Assembly (NCBI RefSeq): GCF_014698825.1
Contig: NZ_JACJTT010000001.1
Span: forward strand, 248,001 to 312,000
DNA: 64,000 bases
Reading direction: 5' to 3'
Origin: Richelia sinica FACHB-800
GTDB taxonomy: Bacteria; Cyanobacteriota; Cyanobacteriia; Cyanobacteriales; Nostocaceae
Positions 9,826 to 19,603 of the stretch are shown here, piece after piece. The notes under the pieces were generated by a model that had not been told where the DNA came from, made no database searches, and saw only the letters and a program-made list of their open reading frames with translations. A program made the translations under genes and the position numbers. Numbering within the stretch: position 1 is the first letter of the stretch; every line of letters begins with the position of its first letter.

Positions 9826-11046
9826 ATGGCAGTAAATAAAGAACGCCAACTCTTCAAAAAAACAACTGTTAAGTGGCCGGTAGTTTTGGCTGCATCGATT
9901 ACTTTAACCACTGGTTTAGTAGTTTTATCTCGGTTCTATAATTTGTCGCAAGTAGGGCTAAATTCTCAATTGCCTTCTCATTCAGCTGCATCAATAAATC
10001 CACCTAAACCTACTCCTGTGAAAGTGGCTGTAACTGCCTTGGGACGTTTGCAACCACAGGGAAAAATCACTTATTTATCTGCACCTAATTCCATTAATGG
10101 TGTGCGGGTAGAAAGACTGTTGGTTAAGGAAGGGGAGGAGGTCAAAGTTGGACAAGTGATGGCCCAACTGGAAGATTATCAACGAGCAAAAGCAGCATTA
10201 AAACAAGCTTTTGATAAACTACAATTAGCAAAGGCTCAGTTAGCTCAGGTAAAAGCTGGGTCTAAACCTGGAGATATTAATGCCCAAAAAGCAACTATTT
10301 CGCGGTTAGATTCCCAGTTGAAAGGGGAAATTGCGGCTCAAAATGCGACTATAAACCGCATTACAGCAGAAGTAGAGAATGCCCAGAAAGAGAGCGATCG
10401 CTATCAGCAATTATACAAGGATGGTGCTGTTTCTGCTTCTGTTGCCGATGCTAAAGCCCTACAACTCAAAACTACACAACAACAACTAAGTGAAGCCCAA
10501 GCTACTCTCCAGCGCACTCAGAACACCTTAAAAGACCAAATTCAAGAAGCCAAGTCTCGACTCAACAGCATTAAAGAAGTCCGTGCTGTAGATGTGGAAG
10601 TAGCCCAAAGCCAGGTTAAAAGTGCAGAAACTGCTATCGAGCAAGCTAAAGCAGATTACGATTTAACTTACATTAAATCTCCTATTAACGGCACAGTTTT
10701 AAAAATTCATGCCAAAAATGGAGAAGTTATTTCTACTTCTGGGTTTGCAGAAGTTGGTGATGTTTCCCAAATGCAAGTATTAGCAGAAGTCTATCAAACT
10801 GATATTGAAAATGTGAAAATTGGTCAAAAGGCTTTCATTACCAGTGCCGCATTTTCGGGTAAAATTCGTGGCACTGTTAAAGAAATTGGCTGGCAAGTAG
10901 ACAAACAAAGTATCTTTAGCTTGAATCCCAATTCGGATACAGACAGACGAGTAATTGAAGTCAAAATTGTGATTGATAACGCCGCAGATAATAAAAAGCT
11001 GTCGCGTTTAACTAATTTACAAGTTGATGTGGCAATTCAGATGTAA
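9826..11046 (+). CDS. hgdB: HgdB: DevB/HlyD-type membrane fusion protein for heterocyst glycolipid deposition
   Basis: This 406-residue periplasmic adaptor has an N-terminal membrane anchor (about 18-38), a biotinyl-lipoyl-like half motif (about 80-115), a long alpha-helical coiled coil (about 120-275) and a C-terminal beta-barrel region (about 280-400). It belongs to the DevB family that links an inner-membrane exporter to TolC. With the next two genes it reproduces the order hgdB-hgdC-hgdA (all5347-all5346-all5345) described in Anabaena 7120 for placing glycolipids in the heterocyst envelope. The identification comes from domain type plus gene order opposite hglE. Confidence 0.8.
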   Translation: MAVNKERQLFKKTTVKWPVVLAASITLTTGLVVLSRFYNLSQVGLNSQLPSHSAASINPPKPTPVKVAVTALGRLQPQGKITYLSAPNSINGVRVERLLVKEGEEVKVGQVMAQLEDYQRAKAALKQAFDKLQLAKAQLAQVKAGSKPGDINAQKATISRLDSQLKGEIAAQNATINRITAEVENAQKESDRYQQLYKDGAVSASVADAKALQLKTTQQQLSEAQATLQRTQNTLKDQIQEAKSRLNSIKEVRAVDVEVAQSQVKSAETAIEQAKADYDLTYIKSPINGTVLKIHAKNGEVISTSGFAEVGDVSQMQVLAEVYQTDIENVKIGQKAFITSAAFSGKIRGTVKEIGWQVDKQSIFSLNPNSDTDRRVIEVKIVIDNAADNKKLSRLTNLQVDVAIQM

Positions 11047-11194
11047 TTAACAATCAATCAACGCAAGAAGTAGTCAATCCATAATTAGACTTCTTGCATA
11101 ACCATGCAAAATTTTCTGGTTACCAATATCGCTGCAAAATTAGCGATTTTGCCAGGGGTTAATTGATAACTACTTACTAATCACTGCCAAATAT

Positions 11195-12373
11195 ATGAAT
11201 TTCAAAATTCCTTTAGCATGGCTACAGTTAGCCCAGCAAAGAGTACGTTTTGTGGTGGCTGTAGCCGGGATTGGTTTTATCGTTTTGTTGATGTTTATCC
11301 AACTTGGTTTTCAAGATGCACTTTATTCCAGTGCCACAGCAGTACATCAACATTTACGGGGAGATTTATTTTTAGTTAGTTCTCAATATAAAGCTTTAAC
11401 AGCAATTCAAAGCTTTTCGCGGACTCGTTTATACCAAAGTTTAGGATTTGAAGGCGTAGACTCTGTAAGTTCTTTATATTTACAGTTTGCCAAATTAAAG
11501 AATCCTGTCAGTGGGGAAAAATATTCTATTTATGTGATTGGTTTTGACCCAGGCAGACCAGTGATGGATATTCCTGAAGTTGAGCAAAATTTAGATAAGC
11601 TAAAAGTGCCTGATGTCATGTTGTTTGACAGAGATTCTCGACCAGAATTTGGTCCAATCGCAGAACAGTTTGAAAAAGGCAATACTGAACAAACAATAGA
11701 AATTTTTCCCTTTGATGCTGTTAAAGGTTATCGAGTGAGAGTAAGTGGTTTATTTAGCTTAGGTCCATCCTTTGGTGTGGATGGCAACTTAATTGTTAGT
11801 GATTCAACTTTTTTGAGAATTAACCCTAATACTCGACCAGCAGAAAAAATAGATGTGGGAATTATTACTCTCAAACCAGGTGCTGATCCTGCTCAAGTTT
11901 TAGCGAATCTGAAAGAAAACTTGCCTAATGATGTGAAGATATTTACCAGGCAGGAATTCATTGATTTTGAAAAAAATTATTGGGCAGCTAGAACTCCCAT
12001 TGGCTTTATTCTCAATTTAATGCTGACCATGGCTTCAGTTGTAGGTGTAGTGATTGTTTATCAGATTTTGTATAGCAATATTTCCACCCAATTTATTGCT
12101 TATGCCACATTAAAGGCCATTGGCTACACCAATAATTATTTACTCAAGGTAGTATTTCAACAGGCATTAATTTTAGCTTTATTAGGTTATATACCCGGTT
12201 ATATTATTTCTGTGGGTTTATATGACTTTGCCAGTGAAGCCACTAAATTGCCGATTATCATGACAGTTAATAATACTGTAGTAGTTTTAGTTTCTACTGT
12301 GTTAATTTGTCTGACTTCTGGTGCTTTGGCTATTAATAAGCTGCGTTCTGCTGACCCAGCCGACATTTTCTAG
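11195..12373 (+). CDS. hgdC: HgdC: DevC-type ABC exporter permease
   Basis: The 392-residue permease has one N-terminal transmembrane helix (about 18-40), a large periplasmic domain (about 45-265) and three C-terminal helices of the FtsX/MacB fold (about 270-385), as in DevC. It should form the inner-membrane part of the glycolipid exporter with the preceding adaptor. No ATPase gene follows, since the next gene starts 54 bases later and is an epimerase. That matches HgdBC of Anabaena, known for lacking a dedicated DevA; a subunit from another locus presumably supplies ATP hydrolysis. Confidence 0.8.
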   Translation: MNFKIPLAWLQLAQQRVRFVVAVAGIGFIVLLMFIQLGFQDALYSSATAVHQHLRGDLFLVSSQYKALTAIQSFSRTRLYQSLGFEGVDSVSSLYLQFAKLKNPVSGEKYSIYVIGFDPGRPVMDIPEVEQNLDKLKVPDVMLFDRDSRPEFGPIAEQFEKGNTEQTIEIFPFDAVKGYRVRVSGLFSLGPSFGVDGNLIVSDSTFLRINPNTRPAEKIDVGIITLKPGADPAQVLANLKENLPNDVKIFTRQEFIDFEKNYWAARTPIGFILNLMLTMASVVGVVIVYQILYSNISTQFIAYATLKAIGYTNNYLLKVVFQQALILALLGYIPGYIISVGLYDFASEATKLPIIMTVNNTVVVLVSTVLICLTSGALAINKLRSADPADIF

Positions 12374-12426
12374 TTGTTATTTATTGTCTCGGTTACATTA
12401 CAAAAATCATCCCTTCAATATCTTCT

Positions 12427-13431
12427 ATGAACTGCCAAAATAAAACTCTGCTGATTACTGGAATTGATGAATTTATCGGGTTGCGTGCGGCTGAATTAGC
12501 TATAGCCCAAGGAATGAAAGTCCGGGGTTTACAAACTTCTACTCAGCAACATCAAAAACTAAAAGATTTAGGGGTTGAGGTATTAGTTGGTGGGATTACA
12601 GATGCAAAAATTGCTAAAGCCGCTTGTCAAGGTGTAGATATTGTTTTACATACTACTCAATTAGCAGAAGAAGCAGGAGATATCAAGCATTTTCGGGAAA
12701 TAAATGTCCAGGGTACTATCAATATTGGTCAAGCTGCTAAACAGGCTGGTGTCAAAACTTTTGTCCATCTTTCTACTGCTTTAGTATATGGCTTTAATTA
12801 TCCTAATCAAGTGACGGAATCAAGTCAAACTTCTGGGGATAACAATTCCTACTGTCAGAGCAAAATAGAGGCAGAAACTGAATTAATTAAACTCAATTCA
12901 CCGCCTGATTTTGGCGTAATTATTTTACGTGCTGGGGATGTTTACGGGCCTGGGAGTATTCCTTGGGTAGTGAGACCAATTCACATGATGAGACAGAAGT
13001 TATTTGCTTATGCAAATGATGGTCAAGGTGTCATGAATCATTTATATGTAGATAACTTGATTGATGCTATCTTTTTGGCGATAGAAAAAGCCCCTTACGG
13101 TGAGATTTTTAATATTACCGATGGACAGGAAACTTCCTGGAAAGAATATTTTATGCACTTAGCGGCAATGGAAGGTTTACCAGCACCTATGTCTTTACCA
13201 AAGGAAGAAATGAAATTATTTTTACGGGTGCGTAGTCAAGGACAAAAGTTATTTCGGAAAAAAGCTGATATTTTACCAGAATCAGTTGATTTCATGAGTC
13301 GTCCCTATGCTTATTCTATTGCCAAAGCGACAAGTGTTTTAAATTTTAAACCAAAAGTTGATTTGGAAATAGGAATGGGACTCACCCATGAGTGGTTAAA
13401 AGCAACTGATATTGAAAAATTGATGAAATAA
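12427..13431 (+). CDS. hgdA: HgdA: NAD-dependent sugar epimerase (UDP-galactose 4-epimerase-like)
   Basis: This 334-residue extended SDR has an N-terminal Rossmann fold and the catalytic Tyr/Lys pair in SYCQSK (near residue 140), with the upstream Ser in LSTALVYG. The nucleotide loop is unusual, TGIDEFIG rather than TGxxGFIG, keeping the first and last Gly only. HgdA in Anabaena has been described as a UDP-galactose 4-epimerase needed for normal heterocyst glycolipids, and gene order supports the same role here. It lies 54 bp after hgdC and is probably cotranscribed. Confidence 0.75.
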   Translation: MNCQNKTLLITGIDEFIGLRAAELAIAQGMKVRGLQTSTQQHQKLKDLGVEVLVGGITDAKIAKAACQGVDIVLHTTQLAEEAGDIKHFREINVQGTINIGQAAKQAGVKTFVHLSTALVYGFNYPNQVTESSQTSGDNNSYCQSKIEAETELIKLNSPPDFGVIILRAGDVYGPGSIPWVVRPIHMMRQKLFAYANDGQGVMNHLYVDNLIDAIFLAIEKAPYGEIFNITDGQETSWKEYFMHLAAMEGLPAPMSLPKEEMKLFLRVRSQGQKLFRKKADILPESVDFMSRPYAYSIAKATSVLNFKPKVDLEIGMGLTHEWLKATDIEKLMK

Positions 13432-13439
13432 AGTCAGAC

Positions 13440-13514
13440 TTCAGGAGTCAGTAGGGGCGGGTTTACAGATATCATCAACTATGAACGAGAATTTTGGTAA
13501 ACCCGCCCGTACAG
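13440..13514. repeat. 75-bp dispersed palindromic repeat, copy 2 (intergenic)
   Basis: This copy is identical over 75 bases, inverted, to 4549-4623 within hglE. It begins 9 bases after the hgdA stop codon. Its inverted ends could fold into a hairpin and might act on the hgdA 3' end. A second dispersed repeat (CACGCTACGCGAAC) follows at about 13528-13541. Confidence 0.9.
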
Positions 13515-13744
13515 GAGTATGGCTACGCCACGCTACGCGAACAGAAGAATTGTCAAATAATAAATACCCTATTGTGGCTGGTGTATCAAACTATCAGGTA
13601 GGAAATTAAAGTTTGATGTATTCTGTACTTCCCTTTTGCATTTTGAATCTTGACGCAATCAAATACTCATCATTCAAAATCCAGAATTCGCACAAATCAA
13701 AAAATTCTGGATGATTAATTGTGAAATTAATGGGGGAACTGCGA

Positions 13745-14740
13745 ATGAAAACTTATTCGATTAAATTAAGCATTGGTTTACCTGTATATAATGGTGAACG
13801 GTTTCTTGCTCAAGCTTTGGATTCATTATTATCACAAACTTTTACAGATTTCGAGTTGATAATTTCTGATAACGCATCTACTGATAGAACCGCGGATATT
13901 TGTCAGGAATATGCCCAAAAAGACCAGCGCATTCGCTATTTTCGCAATGCAACCAATATTGGTTGTGCTTGTAATTTTAATCGAGTGCTGCAATTAGCTA
14001 AGGGTGAGTATTTTAAATGGGCAGCTTATGATGATTTACATGCACCGAATTTTCTCGCTCGATGTATTGAAATATTAGACAAATACCCTAGTTATATCTT
14101 GTGTCATTCCCGTACAAAATTGATTGATGAACAAGGTAACTTATTACAAGATTATGCTATCAAGCTAAAAACTTATTTACCATTACCTCAACAAAGATTT
14201 AATGAATTACTAACTAAACATTTTTGTTATCAACTGTATGGGGTAATGCGTCGTAGTGCTTTGGAGAAAATACCACCTATGGGTGGTTACGGCAATGCAG
14301 ATGGAATTTTATTATTGAGGCTGGGTTTAATTGGGTGTTTTTATGAAATTCCTGAATATCTATTTTTTGCTAGAAGTCACCCGCAGCAATCTCTAAGTAT
14401 GTTTTTTCCAGATTATTTATCATTTAATGATAATAATCCGCGGTTTTCATTACATATGTTACCTAATTTTTATGAATATGCCGTGTGGTTTGATTCTCAA
14501 AACAAGGATAAACTTTTGTTTCCACACTGGCGGTTATTAGGGGAGTATCTACAAACAATTAATCACAGTTCGATGAATTGGTATGCCAGGTTATGTTGCT
14601 ATATCAGCATAGTAAAAAAATTAACTGGTACAGAATCTTTATTAATTAAAGATTTAGTTTTTGCACTGCAAAAAATGGTAACCAAAACCTGGAAAATATT
14701 TCACCGTGATAATTTACCTGATTCATCTCTAGCGAACTAA
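13745..14740 (+). CDS. Family 2 glycosyltransferase
   Basis: A GT-A fold inverting glycosyltransferase: SIGLPVYNGERFL at the N-terminus, the SDNASTDRT nucleotide-sugar loop, and a YDD acidic motif near residue 105 in place of DxD. There is no clear membrane span. ATG 13745 is preferred to 13721 because GGGGGAAC stands a suitable distance before it. Following hgdA, it is one of four transferases that could add the sugar headgroup to heterocyst glycolipids (the HglT role in Anabaena), but which one does so cannot be told from sequence alone. Confidence 0.8.
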   Translation: MKTYSIKLSIGLPVYNGERFLAQALDSLLSQTFTDFELIISDNASTDRTADICQEYAQKDQRIRYFRNATNIGCACNFNRVLQLAKGEYFKWAAYDDLHAPNFLARCIEILDKYPSYILCHSRTKLIDEQGNLLQDYAIKLKTYLPLPQQRFNELLTKHFCYQLYGVMRRSALEKIPPMGGYGNADGILLLRLGLIGCFYEIPEYLFFARSHPQQSLSMFFPDYLSFNDNNPRFSLHMLPNFYEYAVWFDSQNKDKLLFPHWRLLGEYLQTINHSSMNWYARLCCYISIVKKLTGTESLLIKDLVFALQKMVTKTWKIFHRDNLPDSSLAN

Positions 14741-14768
14741 CTTAATCTATCACAGAAAAGATTGATTT

Positions 14769-15236
14769 ATGTGGAAAATATCAACTCTCCAATCTGTTTT
14801 GCTAGCTACTTTATTGAGCTTCTCTTTTAGTCAAAATGTGCAAGCCGAATCTACTGCCAAATTAACGGTAGTAGTGAATGGTATTCAAAACAAGACTGGG
14901 GAAATTTGCCTGAGAGTTTATAACTCAGAAAAAGGTTTCCCTATGAATAATACTAGTGAAGTCAAAAGTGGCTGTGTCAAGATCAATGGCAATTCTGTTA
15001 AGAAGGTATTTTCGGGTTTAAAACCTGGTACTTATGCGGTTGCTGTGGTTGATGATCAAAACGGTGATCATAAATTGAATCGAGACTTTTTTGGTATTCC
15101 CCAAGAAGGTTTTGGCATTTCTAATGATCCAGTGGTTTCGGTTTCTACTGGGACACCAAGTTTCCGCAAATCTAGTTTTGCTTTGAATAGAGATAAGACC
15201 ATTAATATCTCTTTGAAGTATTCTTTAGATCCATAA
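14769..15236 (+). CDS. Exported DUF2141 protein
   Basis: A 155-residue protein with a cleavable signal peptide (residues 1-26, ending QNVQA). The rest is a single DUF2141 beta-sandwich with the typical acidic loop VDDQNGDHKLN near residue 100, which resembles a calcium-binding loop. Its function is unknown; periplasmic or cell-envelope location is inferred. It lies 28 bases after a glycosyltransferase in the same orientation and may be part of the envelope-glycolipid operon. A short antisense frame over its 3' end is ignored. Confidence 0.8.
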   Translation: MWKISTLQSVLLATLLSFSFSQNVQAESTAKLTVVVNGIQNKTGEICLRVYNSEKGFPMNNTSEVKSGCVKINGNSVKKVFSGLKPGTYAVAVVDDQNGDHKLNRDFFGIPQEGFGISNDPVVSVSTGTPSFRKSSFALNRDKTINISLKYSLDP

Positions 15237-15338
15237 AAAATAAGTAATGAGAATGGGTGATTATCCTTCACCTTTCTCTCTTTTTTCTGCCACCTACTGT
15301 CTAGAAATCAACTAAAATTTTGCCGGAGACTTATAGAT

Positions 15339-16598
15339 GTGGAAGATTTGATGATATTTATCTCTAAGTCTTTGCTGGGGTGGTTGGTCATACAGGTGTG
15401 TTTGACATTGGTGTTTATTTGGTATGTGAAATCGCACCAACCCAAGGTATTAGCCAATGAACAGTTACCGAAAACGGCTGTAATTCTATGTCTGCGGGGT
15501 GCTGATCCATTTTTACCAACTGTAATCAGATCGCTCTTACGTCAAGATTACCCGCAGTATGATCTAAAAATTATCATCGATAGTCCTGAAGATCCAGCTT
15601 ACACCATCGTCAAAGAAGCGATCGCCCAAATTCAGGGTACTAACGTCCAAATTAGCACTCTTAGAGCAGTACGCCATAATTGTAGCCTCAAATGCAATGC
15701 CCTTATTCAAGCTGTCTCTGATTTAGACGAATCTTACAAAGCTATAGCATTAATCGATGCTGACACCGTAGTTCACCCGACTTGGTTGCGAGAATTAGTC
15801 AGTCCTCTCATAGATAGTCAAGTGGGAGTCACCACAGGGAATCGTTGGTATGTCTCCAATGGTAATTATTGGGGTTCCCTAGTCCGCTTTTCTGGAAACG
15901 TTTCCACGGTTGTGCAAATGTTTCTGTTTGGTATTCCTTGGGGTGGTAGTTTAGCAATGAAAACAGAAGTTCTACACCGGATAGAACTACTAGATAAGTG
16001 GGAACAGACCTTATGTGATGATTTATTTATTCCCAAACTTCTCAAAGCACATGGATTAAAAGTACAGTTTGTCCCTTCACTGCTGATGGTAAATCGAGAA
16101 GAATGTGATTTACCTCGCTGCTTAGAAAATTTAAAACGTTTGATAATTTCTGCTAGATTTTATCACCCGGCTTGGTTAGCAATAGTGAGTGAAACTATCT
16201 CTAGTATTCTGTTTCCTAGCATATTGATTCTGTTGATGATTGAATCATTGCTTCAGGCAGAATTATATGTGATGTCTTTATTGTTTTCTGCTTATAGCTT
16301 CTATACTATTGGCATACTTTTGTTGATGCTGTTAATGGAAGTGAGCATTCAACCAATTATTCAAGCGCAAGGTCAATATCCAACTCCTATTTCTCTGAAG
16401 CATAGTGTGAGATTATTGATTGCTATTCCCCTGACCCAATGGATGTATGGGTTAGCAATGCTGTCTTCTGTAGTTATTTCCAAAGTTACCTGGCGAGGTA
16501 TTAACTATAGGCTACAAAGTGCTATGGAAATTACCTTAGTAGAATATCAACCTTATCAATGGCTAGACCAACCGATTGACCCAAAAATTTCTTTATAA
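15339..16598 (+). CDS. Membrane glycosyltransferase, family 2 (paralogue A)
   Basis: This 419-residue protein has an N-terminal membrane helix, a GT2 domain (about 45-260) with the DADT metal motif near residue 139 and CDDLF as catalytic acid region, and three C-terminal helices (about 285-385), an HpnI/ceramide-glucosyltransferase-like plan. The usual QxxRW motif is not evident. The start is GTG 15339; ATG 15351 is an alternative. It is a close paralogue of the next gene and has the same length. It probably transfers sugar to a lipid at the membrane. Confidence 0.75.
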   Translation: MEDLMIFISKSLLGWLVIQVCLTLVFIWYVKSHQPKVLANEQLPKTAVILCLRGADPFLPTVIRSLLRQDYPQYDLKIIIDSPEDPAYTIVKEAIAQIQGTNVQISTLRAVRHNCSLKCNALIQAVSDLDESYKAIALIDADTVVHPTWLRELVSPLIDSQVGVTTGNRWYVSNGNYWGSLVRFSGNVSTVVQMFLFGIPWGGSLAMKTEVLHRIELLDKWEQTLCDDLFIPKLLKAHGLKVQFVPSLLMVNREECDLPRCLENLKRLIISARFYHPAWLAIVSETISSILFPSILILLMIESLLQAELYVMSLLFSAYSFYTIGILLLMLLMEVSIQPIIQAQGQYPTPISLKHSVRLLIAIPLTQWMYGLAMLSSVVISKVTWRGINYRLQSAMEITLVEYQPYQWLDQPIDPKISL

Positions 16599-16779
16599 AA
16601 TAACGATTTCATTAGCAATTTTAACGGCATTTACCCAAGTTGGATTTAGTAAATTTAATCATTTTGACTGTCTGATTTCAATACCTCTAAAAAGTTGGTC
16701 AATACTCTTTTTTCTTCAAAATTCAGCCCTAAAGAAGCTTTAAATGCATAAGAGAAACCAATTTTGGAGGTGATTAACA

Positions 16780-18039
16780 ATGTATTCCTGGGCAATTTTG
16801 TTAGCACAAATTATGCTAATTTGGTTAGGAATTCAAGTATTTTTGAGTTTGATATTTTTGTGGTATTTGCGGTTTGAAAAACCAAAAGTATTAGCAGATG
16901 AGCAATTACCCAAAACAGTCATTATTCTTTCCCTACGTGGTGCAGACCCATTTCTTGCCAATTGTTTGCGATCGCTACTCAATCAAAACTACCCCAACTA
17001 TGATTTAAAACTGGTGGTTGACCGACAAGAAGATCCAGCTTGGCAGATTGCTACTCAAGTAATTCAAGAACAGGGTGCCACCAATGTACAAATCAGTTCC
17101 CTGAAAATCATCCGCCAAAGTTGTAGCCTCAAATGTAGTGCCCTAATTCAAGCTATTTCCGAATTGGATGAATCTTATCAAGTGGTAGCCTTGGTAGATG
17201 CAGATACAATCGTTCATCCTAATTGGCTGCGAGAATTAGTCAGTCCCCTTGGTCATCCTCAAATTGGTGCTACCACCGGTAATCGTTGGTATGTACCCAC
17301 AGGTAAATATTGGGGTTCCTTGGTGCGTTACATCTGGAATGTTTCCGCTGTGGTACAAATGGGACTCTATGGGATTCCTTGGGGTGGTACTTTAGCCATC
17401 AAAACCCAGGTTATCCACCAAACAGGCATCTTAGATAAGTGGAATCAAGCCTTTGGTGAAGATACGCTGATTCGTAGCGCCTTAAGCAAACATGGTTTAA
17501 GAGTGAAGTTTGTACCGTCTCTCCTGATTCTCAATCAAGAGGAAACCAAATTACCAAGCTTGACATATTGGCTAAAAAGACAATTACTGTCTTCACGACT
17601 GTATCATCCCCTGTGGTCTGCGGTAGTTGGTGATGCGGTTTTAACTGTACTGTTGCCGAGTCTGGTGATTTGTTTATTGGTGACAGCAATTTGGACGAAA
17701 CAATGGGATGCAGTGGTGTTGAGTTTGGGCTGTTATAGCAGCTATATGGTGGCATTACTTTTACTGGTGCTGTTATTAGAAACCCAAATTCAGCCAGTCA
17801 TTCGCCGCAATGGTGGGCCAGCTACCAAATTATCAACCGCCACAGTTTTCAAAATATTTATTGGCATTCCTTTCACCCAGTGGGTTTATAGCTGGTCTTT
17901 GATATCTTCCCTGTGGATGCCAACAGTGAAATGGCGTGGTGTTACCTATCAAGTGAAAGGGCCGTGGAAAATTCGCCTCTTAGATTATCGCCCTTATCAC
18001 TTGTTAGACCAACCAAGCGATCGCAAAATTTCCCTCTAG
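16780..18039 (+). CDS. Membrane glycosyltransferase, family 2 (paralogue B)
   Basis: A tandem paralogue of the preceding gene, also 419 residues, sharing the whole layout and long identical stretches (for example SCSLKC, DESY, TGNRWYV, IPWGG). It has DADT near residue 140 and FGEDTL where copy A has LCDDLF, so the catalytic-acid region differs. The two copies end in nearly the same DQP.D.KISL tail. The 181-bp gap and separate ribosome site (GGAGGTG before the ATG) indicate individually controlled translation. Confidence 0.78.
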   Translation: MYSWAILLAQIMLIWLGIQVFLSLIFLWYLRFEKPKVLADEQLPKTVIILSLRGADPFLANCLRSLLNQNYPNYDLKLVVDRQEDPAWQIATQVIQEQGATNVQISSLKIIRQSCSLKCSALIQAISELDESYQVVALVDADTIVHPNWLRELVSPLGHPQIGATTGNRWYVPTGKYWGSLVRYIWNVSAVVQMGLYGIPWGGTLAIKTQVIHQTGILDKWNQAFGEDTLIRSALSKHGLRVKFVPSLLILNQEETKLPSLTYWLKRQLLSSRLYHPLWSAVVGDAVLTVLLPSLVICLLVTAIWTKQWDAVVLSLGCYSSYMVALLLLVLLLETQIQPVIRRNGGPATKLSTATVFKIFIGIPFTQWVYSWSLISSLWMPTVKWRGVTYQVKGPWKIRLLDYRPYHLLDQPSDRKISL

Positions 18040-18106
18040 TCTTCCTACTTCCCACCCTCACCGGACATCTACCAACCATTATTGACAATCAAAAATTCCC
18101 CTCCCC

Positions 18107-19369
18107 ATGAATAACCAACCCATCCGCATTGCCCTATTCACCGGTTTATATCCTCCTTTCCTGACCGGTGTATCTGTGGCTGTACACCAAAGAGTCCGGT
18201 GGTTGCTGCAACAAGGTCATGAAGTTTTTTTAGTTCATCCCGAATTTAACAACCAATACCCCCAACAAGTCCTCAAACGTCCTATGGCCGGGATAGAGGA
18301 ACTCCAAACCTTCCCCAATTTTTCCGCCTACGCCTTCCCTACCCAACCCCTCATCTTTTATAAATCCCTGCCCCAACCCTTAAACTATCGCCATTGGAGT
18401 GACAGCAAATTACTGGGTCAATTTCAACCAGATGTCATCGTAGTGGAAGAAGCAGCCCAAATGAGAGGGTTATACTCAGCCTTTCTCCAAGGTTATGGCC
18501 GCCCCATCGGTGTAGAATACGCCAAACGCACAGGCACACCCATCATCTCTATTTTCCACACAGATATCATTGCCTATATTAGATATTACTTGGGCGATGT
18601 CTTTTTCAACTTGCTACGCCCCATCCTACCTGCTTTAGTTAAACAGTTCAGTTCTGCTTACGATCTCAGCTTATTTTCCTCTAAAGAACAACTGAAAAAA
18701 TATCAAAACTTTCAATGTCAAAAAAGCGAATATTTGCCCTACCAAGGCATTGATTGTGAAAAATTTCACCCCCGCAACATTAATTTTAATCCCATTCCCG
18801 ATGACGATCGCCCAACGCTTCTGTTTGTGGGTCGGATTACTGCGGAAAAGAATGTCTCCCAGCTTCTAGATGCCTATCCCTTCATCGCCGCCCAAATTCC
18901 CAATGTTCACCTCGTAATTGTGGGTAGTGGCCCCTTAGATGCAGAAATACGCCGTCGCGCCAAAAAATTCGGGTCTGGAGTCACCATTTGGGGCGAATCT
19001 CATGGAGAAGAACTCTTAGGTTGGTTTGCCAGGGCAGATATTTTTGTCAATCCTTCCGTGACAGAAAACTTCTGCACCACCACCAACGAAGCCTTAGCAT
19101 CGGGTACTCCCGTGGTTGCAGCGATCGCCCCTTCCACTTCTGAACAAGTTATTCCTGGCTACAATGGTTTCCTCGCTGAACCTAACAACGCCAGAGACTT
19201 TGCCCAAAAAGTGATTACTATTCTTCAAAATCCCCATCTCAAAGCTGAACTAACTGCCCAAGCCCGTCCTTCTATTATCGAGTTTGATTGGTCAGCTTGT
19301 ATGCAAAAGTTTGAAAATAAACTCTACCAATTAGTCACACCCGAACCCCAAAAGAAACTAGTTATTTAG
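18107..19369 (+). CDS. Family 4 glycosyltransferase (SqdX-like)
   Basis: A 420-residue GT-B fold retaining transferase. The N-terminal acceptor half starts FTGLYPPFLTGVSVAVH; the C-terminal donor half contains LLFVGRITAEKN and the EX7E motif in TENFCTTTNEA near residue 318. It resembles SqdX and related lipid or mannosyl transferases. It is the last gene of the rightward glycosyltransferase run, 68 bases after paralogue B. Candidate substrate: a membrane lipid or heterocyst glycolipid; unproven. Confidence 0.8.
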   Translation: MNNQPIRIALFTGLYPPFLTGVSVAVHQRVRWLLQQGHEVFLVHPEFNNQYPQQVLKRPMAGIEELQTFPNFSAYAFPTQPLIFYKSLPQPLNYRHWSDSKLLGQFQPDVIVVEEAAQMRGLYSAFLQGYGRPIGVEYAKRTGTPIISIFHTDIIAYIRYYLGDVFFNLLRPILPALVKQFSSAYDLSLFSSKEQLKKYQNFQCQKSEYLPYQGIDCEKFHPRNINFNPIPDDDRPTLLFVGRITAEKNVSQLLDAYPFIAAQIPNVHLVIVGSGPLDAEIRRRAKKFGSGVTIWGESHGEELLGWFARADIFVNPSVTENFCTTTNEALASGTPVVAAIAPSTSEQVIPGYNGFLAEPNNARDFAQKVITILQNPHLKAELTAQARPSIIEFDWSACMQKFENKLYQLVTPEPQKKLVI

Positions 19370-19572
19370 TTCTCCTCATTCCAAATAACGCCAATTTGGC
19401 TACTTTAAACCCATTTCCTCTGGTACATTATTCACTTAGTTGACCTGTGGGATTTTAGGTTCTAAGTTTGAGATACTAATCAAATTTACCAGTTTATTAT
19501 CAGTAGATATATTGCCTACTCCAACTGATAATCAGCTTGGTATCGTCCTCAATAGTGCCTAAAAGTCTTCTC

Positions 19573-19603
19573 GCCTCAGAAGGGATGAATTCTGAGGCTT
19601 TTA
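19573..19603 (+). terminator. Rho-independent terminator
   Basis: GCCTCAGAA and TTCTGAGGC form a perfect 9-bp stem with an 8-base loop, followed by TTTTA. It stands about 200 bases after the GT4 gene and probably ends the glycosyltransferase operon. Confidence 0.75.
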
